Shown here in pieces: positions 15,449 to 21,925 of a stretch of 21,925 bases of DNA (position 1 is its first letter; each line of letters opens with the position of its first letter). Location of the stretch: contig CAXXPK010000006.1 of NCBI GenBank assembly GCA_963678075.2, positions 1 to 21,925 of the forward strand. The letters run 5' to 3'. The position numbers and the translations under genes are program-made. The notes under the pieces were generated by a model that was not told the DNA's origin, searched no databases, and was given only the letters and a program-made list of their open reading frames with translations. Source of the stretch: Oleispirillum sp963678075. Its GTDB lineage: Bacteria > Pseudomonadota > Alphaproteobacteria > Rhodospirillales > Rhodospirillaceae.

Positions 15449-16645
15449 TTATCTTAACCTAGGCGGGGCCTTGTCTAGGGCGTTTATCGCATCGCGCAAT
15501 CCTCGCCATGCGGCGGCGTGATCGCCATGCGTCATCAGCGCGGTGCCGAACAGGTTCTGGGCCGCCGTCGGCTCGCCGCAGGCCAGGGCAATCCTTCCCA
15601 ACAGGGCCAGTGCGTCCGGATCTCCGGGAAGAGAATCAAGGTGCAGGGTCAGCAGGTCCTTCGCCTTTTCCAAGGCGCCCAGATCGACCCACTTGGCGAT
15701 GGTTTCCAGGCGCCGCTGGTCCACGGGCGTACGTCGCGCCGACCAATAGAGGCGGGCGGCGTTACCGATGAGCCCCGGATAGGGGCGCCGGAATTGGGCG
15801 CGGAAGCTGTCCATGATGCGCTCGTCGATAAAGATGCGGTCTGGAAAACGGTATTCCCTCAGCGCCAGGGAAAGATCCACCTTTAGGTGGTCGGCGGTTC
15901 CGCAGTGTTCGCCGGAACCGTCCAGTCCGATGTTGTCGATCAGGGAAAACCGTGGACACAAGGAAACCGCGTGGTGCGAAAACAGGCTGAAGGACATCTG
16001 AATGCCCCAGGTTCCCAGCCCGCGTTCCATTTGGTGGAACAGCATCTGCGTCATGTCGTCGCCGCCGCGATTGAGGGCGAGTTGAAGACTCAGGTCGTCC
16101 TTGAAGGTGGCGTAGTCACTGACCGCGAAATCCATCTTGCGCCAGCGGTCGGACCAAGTTCCCCAGCCCCAGGCGGAATTGCGCGGGTTGAAATAGGCGT
16201 CGAAGGCATAGTCCGCCGGAAAGAGCAGGGTCCGCGCCCCCGGAGAATAGCCGCTGATGGTGAAGACGGAAGGAGCCTTGGCGTAACGGTCGAGCGCCTG
16301 CATCATGTAGTCGAGGAAATGCGGTGATGCCACAAGGTCGTCTTCAAGGACCACGACGCGGCCGAAGCGTTCGACGACGGCGCCGGTGCCTTCGACGATT
16401 GAGCGCGCCAGACCCAGGTTCTCCTCGCGTTCGATGATTTCAACGGAGGAGAAGGACGTCTGATTGTCCAGCAGGGTGTGTACCATACGCCGGGTTTCGG
16501 CAACCTGCGCGGCGCTGCCGGCGCGCGGGCCGTCGCAGAAGACGATCAGGCGGGCCTCGTTGGCGCGGCGATTGCTCAACAGGGCTTCCAGGGTTGCGCG
16601 GGTATGTTCGGGGCGACCGTAAATGAAAAGGACGACGGGGGTCAT
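15449..16645 (-). CDS. GT-A-type glycosyltransferase (GT2/GT13-like), intact
   Basis: The product has 398 residues from ATG 16645, which overlaps the stop of the upstream gene (ATGA). The start TPVVLFIYGRPEHTRATLEA is the usual nucleotide-binding strand. Around residues 100-103 VVVLEDDLVASPHFLDYMMQ gives the acidic metal-binding motif, and SAWGWGTWSDRW (about 158-169) is characteristic of bacterial GT13-like and related sugar transferases. The C-terminal 90 residues are helical and TPR-like (GDPDALALLGRIALACGEPT). It ends at TAA 15449, 95 bases before the E1 alpha start. No lesion is visible, in contrast to the genes downstream of it. It probably adds a sugar to a glycan or protein acceptor; donor and acceptor are unknown. 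Confidence 0.82.
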   Translation of the reverse strand: MTPVVLFIYGRPEHTRATLEALLSNRRANEARLIVFCDGPRAGSAAQVAETRRMVHTLLDNQTSFSSVEIIEREENLGLARSIVEGTGAVVERFGRVVVLEDDLVASPHFLDYMMQALDRYAKAPSVFTISGYSPGARTLLFPADYAFDAYFNPRNSAWGWGTWSDRWRKMDFAVSDYATFKDDLSLQLALNRGGDDMTQMLFHQMERGLGTWGIQMSFSLFSHHAVSLCPRFSLIDNIGLDGSGEHCGTADHLKVDLSLALREYRFPDRIFIDERIMDSFRAQFRRPYPGLIGNAARLYWSARRTPVDQRRLETIAKWVDLGALEKAKDLLTLHLDSLPGDPDALALLGRIALACGEPTAAQNLFGTALMTHGDHAAAWRGLRDAINALDKAPPRLR

Positions 16646-17955
16646 GGGGATGGTCCTTCCGGGGGAAAAAGGGCGGCGAGTTCGTCCTCCCAGCGTTGCG
16701 ATTGCGCTTCCATGGAAAAGTGTTCCGATACCAGGCGGCGTCCGGCGCGTCCCAGGGCGCGGCGGCGCGGACCATCGTCGTGCAGTTCCCGGACTGTGGT
16801 GAGCAGGGTCTCGGGGGAGAAGTCTTCGATCGTTATTGCGTTGACGCCGTTCCGGGCGATATCGACAATGCCGCCCGCGGCGAAGGCGACGACCGGAATT
16901 GCGCAGGCGGAGGCCTCCAGAGCGGTTTGTCCGAAGGTTTCGGCCAGGGAAAACATGACGTAGAGGTCGGATGCCGAAAAAATCACGGGCATCCATTCGG
17001 TGCGGACATTGGTGTGATGAGTGATCCGGTCATGCTCGGAAAGGTCTTCCCATCCGCCGGTCAGGTTGCCGATCAGCAGGATGTGCGCGTCCGGCAACCG
17101 TTGCATCAGGCCATCGATCACCGTGCGCAGCAGTCCGCACCCCTTGGGGCCGTATCCGAAGAATTGCGCGCAGATCAGAACGACGAACCGGTCCGGCGGC
17201 AGATCGAGTAAATGGCGGGAATATTCCCGGTTGTGCGGCGTGAACGCAATATCGTCGAGGCCGAGATGCAGACAGTGAATGTGCGGGTGTTTGGGAAATC
17301 GCCGCCGAACCTTGTCCGTAGTCCAAGTGCTGTTGGTGAGGATCGGAATAGGATCGGGTCCGGTGAAGGCATCCTGACGCTGTTGCCATTGCTCGGAGAG
17401 CAGGTGCGGCAGTTGGACCGGGTATTCCCAGGGGGAAGGACAGGTCTCGTCGCACATCGTCAGATATTTCACGCAGGCCAGGGGGTGTGCGCAGCGGCCG
17501 GTCAGGAAGAACAGGTCGTGCGTGTAGGCGGCGACGCGCACGCCAAGCTTGCGGGTTTCCAAGAGCCAGCGGACCGGCCAGTTGGCTCCGTGCAGATTGG
17601 AGAAAATCACAAGGTCCGGCGCGATTTCGGAAATCGCCGTGGCCAGTTGGTCGAAGGCGCGATCCTGTAGCCAGTCGAGCTTGGGCGGTTCGGCCAGGGA
17701 GAGGACGGGGGAGAGCGGAAAAAGGCCAAGAAAGTTCCCCGGCAGGTCGCGAAAGCTTTGCAAGGCGCCATCGGCGTGCTGCGGCGAGGCGGCGTTGGAA
17801 TAGGCAAGGCCGACACTGTGTCCGGCATTCAGCAGCGATTGCATTTGGCGCATCGTGGCGATGCCGGCACCGGCTCCGACTCCGCGATCGTTGACGAACA
17901 GGATGGCGCGTCGCGGGTGTGGGGACGATGAAGGGGGGCCGTGCTCTTCTGTCAT
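16642..17955 (-). CDS. GT4-family glycosyltransferase, intact
   Basis: ATG 17955 gives 437 residues with GAAAGGG about 9 bases upstream; an ATG at 18012 in the same frame is a possible earlier start. The N-terminal GT-B domain begins RRAILFVNDRGVGAGAGIAT. The donor-binding domain starts near residue 240 with DRFVVLICAQFFGYGPKGCG and contains SASDLYVMFSLAETFGQTAL with the EX7E pair E339/E347. Further on are IPVVAFAAGGIVDIARNGVN and a helical end. A Cys-rich stretch (CAHPLACVKYLTMCDETCPS) in the first half is of the kind seen in related polysaccharide transferases. The TGA at 16642 overlaps the next ATG. No damage is seen. Substrate is unknown. Confidence 0.86.
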   Translation of the reverse strand: MTEEHGPPSSSPHPRRAILFVNDRGVGAGAGIATMRQMQSLLNAGHSVGLAYSNAASPQHADGALQSFRDLPGNFLGLFPLSPVLSLAEPPKLDWLQDRAFDQLATAISEIAPDLVIFSNLHGANWPVRWLLETRKLGVRVAAYTHDLFFLTGRCAHPLACVKYLTMCDETCPSPWEYPVQLPHLLSEQWQQRQDAFTGPDPIPILTNSTWTTDKVRRRFPKHPHIHCLHLGLDDIAFTPHNREYSRHLLDLPPDRFVVLICAQFFGYGPKGCGLLRTVIDGLMQRLPDAHILLIGNLTGGWEDLSEHDRITHHTNVRTEWMPVIFSASDLYVMFSLAETFGQTALEASACAIPVVAFAAGGIVDIARNGVNAITIEDFSPETLLTTVRELHDDGPRRRALGRAGRRLVSEHFSMEAQSQRWEDELAALFPPEGPSP

Positions 17956-18067
17956 GGAGGTACCCTTTCGCTTCCGGAAGATACGGGCGTCCATCGCCGC
18001 CGCCGGATTCATGATGCGCCCTGTTCTCGTGTCGTTTCCGTTCCGTTTCCGTGTTGGGTGCGATAGG

Positions 18068-19248
18068 TCAGGCGCTGCGCATGGACAGGATTTCCCTGGC
18101 CTGGTCGATGGCCCTGTCGATATCCTCCAGATTGAAGTGCACCAGCGCGTCCAAGGTTCCCTGTCCTGGACGCGCGGGCTCGCCGAAGACCATGATGGTC
18201 GGTAGCCCGGAGCCGAAAATCTGGGGAATCGTTTCCCGGCGCAACAGTTCCGGTGGGGTTCTGCGCACATAATCCCACGAGGCCAGCATCACGATCACCG
18301 TCCCCGGCTGGCAGATGTGGGTGCTTCCTTGGCCGCCGCCGAACGGAATGACGACGATTTTCGCTTGCGTCAGCAGATCCATTTGTTCGGAAAACGGCAA
18401 GGTCTCGATATCGAGCGTCTGAAAGTCGCGTCGCGTCAGATGCTCGGAGACCTCGGTTTCGTTGGAGACCCGGCGGCGCTCCCCCAGGAGGCGGCGGGAC
18501 AGATATAGACAACGCGGCGTGTTCCGGTTTTCCGGTTTCCACTTGCCGAACTTTCCCCGGACATGGGCGCATGCCGAGTTTCTTGGCATGGTGGTGGGAT
18601 AGAGAATGCGTTCGCCCTGGACCAGCGTCAGACGACCGGGGGCTACCGGTATTTGGCCGCAGTCGTCGGCTTCGACGTCGAACATCGCCAGGGTCTTTTT
18701 CTGGACCGACGACAAGGGCCCGAACACCAGGGGAAGAGAATCCCGCTCGGGATGATGCTCCCAGAACCACAGCCGAGGGATGAAATCGCCCAGCCAATGC
18801 CCCCAGTTGCTGCGGCTGCCGATGAAAAAGGCGGGAGAGGAGGGTGTGTGGGTGGCGGCGGTGGAGAAATCGACCATCAGCGTGGACCGGTCGTCGGTCA
18901 GTCCGGCAAATGGCAGGCAACGGTCGAACCAGGGCAACCAGAACGTATCCTCGACCATCGTCTCGCCACGGGGAGAGAACATGTAAAAGGTCTCGTCAAT
19001 GGTTCCACCGGGAAGTGGAAATCCGTGCCCCGCGATCACCGAATTCCGCGCGTCGATCACGATCTTCTGGGTAAGTTCTTGCATCACGAAGCGGACGGCT
19101 TCGTGACACCAGGCGGGGGCAATTCTTCGTCAAGGTACAGGTCGGTGAGGTCCGCCTTTGGGAGGTCGTGGACCTGTATCGGGAACCCGTTGGCGGTTGC
19201 CCAGGCTTCGGGCAAAAGAACCGGACACGCGGTCGGCATGGATGTCAT
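18068..19248 (-). pseudogene. GT61 (DUF563)-like glycosyltransferase with a 1-base frameshift
   Basis: The main open part, from a GTG at 19087 to TGA 18068, encodes 339 residues. It has the GT61 landmarks SNWGHWLGDFIPRLWFWEHH (about 92-111), LYLSRRLLGERRRVSNETEV and VVIPFGGGQGSTHICQPGTV. Its apparent start is abrupt for the family. Upstream in another frame, ATG 19248 (GAGG 7 bases before) encodes MTSMPTACPVLLPEAWATAN, then LYLDEELPPPGVTKPSAS and a TGA at 19084. This is a natural N-terminus that should continue into MQELTQKIVIDAR. Adding one base near 19087 joins the two and makes 394 codons. The break coincides with a perfect hairpin (19084-19106). It may be a mutation, a programmed shift, or a reinitiating truncated protein. 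Confidence 0.72.
19084..19106. repeat. Perfect 9-bp inverted repeat at the GT61 frameshift
   Basis: TCACGAAGC (19084-19092) pairs perfectly with GCTTCGTGA (19098-19106) around the 5-base loop GGACG. It spans the exact spot where the two GT61 frames meet and includes the frame-ending TGA. One extra base in the GCTTCGTGA arm would both restore the gene and spoil the palindrome. Confidence 0.85.
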
Positions 19249-19289
19249 GGGTCGCCTCGCGAAGGGACGCGGGTGGTGTCGTTGCCGCC

Positions 19290-19577
19290 TTATTTCAAGC
19301 CCAGCACGAAATCGACCACGGCCGCGGCCTTGTCGGTGCCTTCGCCCTCGGCGTCCATGTTGGATGTCAGCCAGGCCTTGGCCTCGTCGGCGTCCACCGG
19401 GTACTTCTTCACCATGGCGGCGATGATCGATTGCAGTCCCAGCACGTTGGCGGCGACATCGTCCAGGGCTTGAAGGAAGGTCTCGGTATTGGTTTGGGTC
19501 TCGCTGTAAAAGCAGTTGACGTCGCTGGACACGGTTTGCAGCAGTCCCTGAACCCGGTCAATCAGTCCTTCACTCAT
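19290..19577 (-). CDS. Small acidic helical protein of unknown function
   Basis: The product has 95 residues from ATG 19577, with TTGGAG just upstream. I do not recognise it. It is acidic and appears mostly alpha-helical, with heptad-like spacing in MSEGLIDRVQGLLQTVSSDV and FLQALDDVAANVLGLQSIIA. It has one Cys (residue 22) and no signal peptide or membrane segment. The C-terminal part reads YPVDADEAKAWLTSNMDAEG and ends VVDFVLGLK. It is the first gene behind the best sigma-70-like promoter of the glycan operon and lies 41 bases before the GT61 start, so it is probably cotranscribed. It could be a partner or adaptor of the glycosyltransferases, but that is a guess. Confidence 0.65.
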   Translation of the reverse strand: MSEGLIDRVQGLLQTVSSDVNCFYSETQTNTETFLQALDDVAANVLGLQSIIAAMVKKYPVDADEAKAWLTSNMDAEGEGTDKAAAVVDFVLGLK

Positions 19578-19612
19578 GGCTCCAACCCCTGGTAAAAACA
19601 TATGGCCATGCC

Positions 19613-19641
19613 ACCATAGCGGAACCGTCCGGGACTGTCAT
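19613..19641 (-). promoter_or_regulatory. Sigma-70-like promoter at the head of the glycan operon
   Basis: On the minus strand, ATGACA (19636-19641, five of six to TTGACA) and TATGGT (19613-19618, four of six to TATAAT) are separated by exactly 17 bases. Transcription would start near 19606, about 30 bases before the small ORF at 19577. It lies between the divergent genes at 19577 and 19695 and is the only good candidate I found to drive the long minus-strand series. Confidence 0.45.
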
Positions 19642-19694
19642 GGATCAATTCCCGGTGCGGCCGGGTTTTGGCGCAGGGCCAGGGGGGATCGTGC

Positions 19695-20873
19695 ATGGTC
19701 AGGAAATTCGGGATCGGTTGGCAGGTCGGCGGCACCACCGGCTGGGGGGTCTATGGCCTTGCCCTGGCGCTTCGCGGCGCGCGGCGCGGCCTGTTGCCGA
19801 TCCCGGTTTACGTGTCGCCGAAGTTCGTCCCCGATCCACTGGAGGCGCGTGTGCTGGCGCCGTTGCAGAACCATTGGTTCATCGAACAGGAATTGTTCGC
19901 CCTGGGTGGGGAGGCGCGGGCCAACTATCCGTTTCTGATGGGGTTGGGCAACGATTTGGCCCCGGCGGACGTGATCGACCATATCCGGGGCGCGGACGAA
20001 ATCGGCGTCGGCTTCTTCGAGCATCGCGCCATCGCGCCCGCCGACGTCGCCCGCGCCCGCGACCGCTTTTCCGGCATGGTCGCCGGGTCGTCGTGGAACG
20101 CACGGGTCCTGCGCGACCTGGGATTCCCCAAGGTCGTCTTTTGTCCGCAGGGGATCGACCCGACGCGGTTCCATCCGGCGCCGAGAAGCGGGGCTCTGGC
20201 CGACCGCTTCGTGGTCTTTTCCGGCGGCAAGCTGGAATTCCGCAAGGGCCAGGATATCGCGATCGAGGCCTTTCGCCGCTTCCATGCCCGCCACCCCGAG
20301 GCACTCTTGATGTGCGCCTGGCACAACCATTGGGAACAGTCGGTGGATAGCCTGCGATTGTTGCCGCATGGCCTGGGGCGGCCGATCCGTGACGGCGGCG
20401 CCCCCTGGAAGATGACCGAGTGGCTGACCGGCCTGGGTCTGCCCGCCGATGCCGTTCTCGACCTGGGCGAGGTGGCGCACGCCGACATGCCCCGTCTGCT
20501 GCGAGAGTGCGACGTCGGCGTGTTCCCCAACCGTTGCGAGGGCGGCACCAATCTGGTGGCCATGGAATGCATGGCCTGCGGCACCCCCGCCGTTCTGTCG
20601 CGCAACACCGGGCACCTCGACCTGCTGACGCGCCCCGGCGCGGCGTTGGCGCTGGAGACTCAGGGCGCGGTCAAGGGGGGCGCGACCGATGCCCGCGACC
20701 TTTTTCTCGATTGGGGGGAAAGCGACCCCGACGAGATCGTCGAACGCCTGGAATGGGTTCACGCCAACCGGGCCGAGGCCGCGAAGATCGGCGCGGCGGG
20801 GGCCGACTTCCTGCGCGAATGGGCGTGGCCGGATAAGATCGACGCGCTGTTCGTCGCGCTGGGCTGGGGATAG
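19695..20873 (+). CDS. GT4-family glycosyltransferase (plus strand), intact
   Basis: ATG 19695 has GGGGGGA about 8 bases upstream and gives 392 residues. The N-terminal GT-B domain begins FGIGWQVGGTTGWGVYGLAL. The donor domain includes FVVFSGGKLEFRKGQDIAIE (about 176-195) and the late motif CDVGVFPNRCEGGTNLVAME with acidic residues flanking the donor site, then CMACGTPAVLSRNTGH. It ends at TAG 20871-20873, 13 bases from the end of a convergent minus-strand gene. This is the only intact plus-strand gene in the window and is transcribed away from the degraded operon. It probably belongs to the same glycan locus but to another transcript. Substrate is unknown. Confidence 0.87.
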   Translation: MVRKFGIGWQVGGTTGWGVYGLALALRGARRGLLPIPVYVSPKFVPDPLEARVLAPLQNHWFIEQELFALGGEARANYPFLMGLGNDLAPADVIDHIRGADEIGVGFFEHRAIAPADVARARDRFSGMVAGSSWNARVLRDLGFPKVVFCPQGIDPTRFHPAPRSGALADRFVVFSGGKLEFRKGQDIAIEAFRRFHARHPEALLMCAWHNHWEQSVDSLRLLPHGLGRPIRDGGAPWKMTEWLTGLGLPADAVLDLGEVAHADMPRLLRECDVGVFPNRCEGGTNLVAMECMACGTPAVLSRNTGHLDLLTRPGAALALETQGAVKGGATDARDLFLDWGESDPDEIVERLEWVHANRAEAAKIGAAGADFLREWAWPDKIDALFVALGWG

Positions 20874-20886
20874 GCCGGGGTAACCT

Positions 20887-21621
20887 TTATTCCACCGGTT
20901 GGAATTCCGGCATCGCGGCGCGCTCGTCCTCGGAAAGGGTCGGGTCGCGCAGGGCGCGAAAGGCCAGATCCTCATAGGCGGCCGTTTCCTCCGGGGAGAG
21001 TCGCGCCGACGACAGATAGCGCATCAGGTGGTGGTTGAAGGCCAGGGTCTTGTCGCTCCACCGGATGTCGTGGCGGACGTGCAGGGCGACCGGCGCGGTG
21101 ATCGCGGCCAGCCGCCAACCGGCGGCGTGGGCGGCCAAGGGCAGCCAGAAATCCAAATTCGGCATGCCGATGCAAAAGGGCCGCTCGTCCAGCAGAGTCG
21201 CCAATTCGGGGTCGAAGAAGAAGGCGTCGAAACCGCGCACCGGGCTGGGGTTGCCCAAGCTCGTCAGGCCATCCACATCGGTCCGCGTCACCGCGATCAG
21301 GGTCCGGGTCAGCGGCGGGGCGAGGCGGCGGGGCAGGTCGGTGCCGCCGCGAAAGGCGATGTCGGTGTTGACAATGCCGAACAGGTCGGCGGCCTCACGG
21401 GAAAGGTTGGCGACGATATCGCCGATCAGCGGCAGCGGTTTTGCCGTGGCGGTGCGTCGGGGTTCGTGGAAAGTCACGCGCGAGGACAGGCATTCGGCCT
21501 CCGCCGCGATATTATAGGAGATCACCGTGAATCCCTGATCCAGCCAACTGGCGACCACGGCGTCTTGAACCTCGGCATCTGCGGCGGGGTGAAGGCTGGT
21601 GCCCAGCACGGCGCGGGTCAT
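20887..21621 (-). CDS. Glycosyltransferase-like protein of unknown specificity
   Basis: The product has 244 residues; ATG 21621 overlaps the stop of the upstream gene (ATGA) and the gene ends at TAA 20887. It begins TRAVLGTSLHPAADAEVQDA and contains LFGIVNTDIAFRGGTDLPRR (about 82-101), which has an Asp in the position of a GT-A metal site. Later it has VRGFDAFFFDPELATLLDER and FCIGMPNLDFWLPLAAHAAG. The last 45 residues are helical. These features resemble GT-A-fold sugar transferase-like proteins found beside TPR/GT9 genes, but I do not recognise a named family. It is translationally coupled to the neighbouring gene, which supports a role in the same glycan process. No lesion is seen. Confidence 0.6.
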   Translation of the reverse strand: MTRAVLGTSLHPAADAEVQDAVVASWLDQGFTVISYNIAAEAECLSSRVTFHEPRRTATAKPLPLIGDIVANLSREAADLFGIVNTDIAFRGGTDLPRRLAPPLTRTLIAVTRTDVDGLTSLGNPSPVRGFDAFFFDPELATLLDERPFCIGMPNLDFWLPLAAHAAGWRLAAITAPVALHVRHDIRWSDKTLAFNHHLMRYLSSARLSPEETAAYEDLAFRALRDPTLSEDERAAMPEFQPVE

Positions 21622-21925
21622 GGTCCGGTTCCTTCCTTCAACGCGGCGACGACCGCCGCGACCGGCGCGGTCCAGTCGCCCAGGGCGGTTTGGCGGAACA
21701 ACCGGGCGGAATCGTACCATGGCGTGGTCGCGCCGCCGCCTCCCCAGCGCCAGTCGGGTTCCGCCGCCAACAGAATCCAGGTCGGCACCCCCAGGGTACC
21801 GCCCAAGTGGGCGACGGCGGTATCCACCGTGATCAGCTGGTCGAGGGCGGCGACACGGCGCGCCGTGTCCAGAAAATCGGCGGGAGAATCAAGAACGCGC
21901 AAGCTCGGTAACGCCGTGGCTTGCG
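21618..21925 (-). CDS. C-terminal part of a TPR/GT9-like glycosyltransferase (cut by edge)
   Basis: The frame is open from the window edge to TGA 21618, about 102 residues. DQLITVDTAVAHLGGTLGVP followed by TWILLAAEPDWRW is the typical C-terminal donor-site region of proteins that join TPR repeats to a GT9/heptosyltransferase-like domain (D-T-A-x-A-H-L-x-G-x-L-G). After it come PWYDSARLFRQTALGDWTAP and a short helix. The N-terminal part, where TPR repeats would be, is beyond position 21925. It overlaps the next ATG (21621) by four bases. It may act on protein or lipid-linked glycans; the acceptor is not visible. Confidence 0.75.
   Translation of the reverse strand, partial: QATALPSLRVLDSPADFLDTARRVAALDQLITVDTAVAHLGGTLGVPTWILLAAEPDWRWGGGGATTPWYDSARLFRQTALGDWTAPVAAVVAALKEGTGP

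Overview
The window is GC-rich, densely coded DNA from an alphaproteobacterium. The flagellar gene order, the sigma-54-type promoter and the protein style suggest a Rhodospirillales member of the Magnetospirillum/Phaeospirillum type; this placement is inference, since there is no rRNA to anchor it. I see no tRNA, rRNA or CRISPR array.

Layout. Positions 1-2715 (minus strand) hold the flagellar hook genes fliK-flgD-flgE in that transcription order, preceded by a consensus -24/-12 (sigma-54) promoter. Positions 2919-4010 (minus) encode a flagellin/FlgL-like protein. From 19577 down to 4154 almost everything lies on the minus strand in one tightly packed, often ATGA-overlapping series: a small acidic protein, a GT61-type glycosyltransferase, a GT4 glycosyltransferase, a GT-A-type glycosyltransferase, a pair of 2-oxoacid dehydrogenase E1 alpha/beta-like subunits, a GDP-mannose-dehydratase-like SDR, an HddA-like sugar kinase, a Nudix hydrolase, a split transketolase, an aldo/keto reductase, a ParB-like domain, a TylF-like methyltransferase, another glycosyltransferase, NAD-dependent epimerase remnants and an HddC-like nucleotidyltransferase. 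The contents fit synthesis and transfer of an unusual sugar, plausibly a GDP-heptose derivative, onto a surface glycan or flagellin. Positions 19695-21925 hold three more glycan-transfer genes, one on the plus strand and two on the minus strand, the last cut by the window edge.

The main observation is that the operon is dying. Between about 4.1 and 15.4 kb nearly every gene carries at least one independent lesion: in-frame stop codons (4751, 5907, 7073, 7578, 10312, 13148, 14169), a 10-bp tandem duplication (7968-7987), an in-frame deletion that removes the thiamine-diphosphate motif of the transketolase N-subunit, out-of-frame deletions, single-base run-length changes, an 846-bp IS5-family insertion inside the kinase, and two epimerase fragments joined tail to tail. 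Only the transketolase C-subunit (8633-9547) and the IS transposase look intact there. The flagellar genes and most of the glycosyltransferases near the putative promoter (about 19613-19641) remain open. All pseudogene calls rest on reading the frames by eye and on remembered family sequences; no database search was possible.
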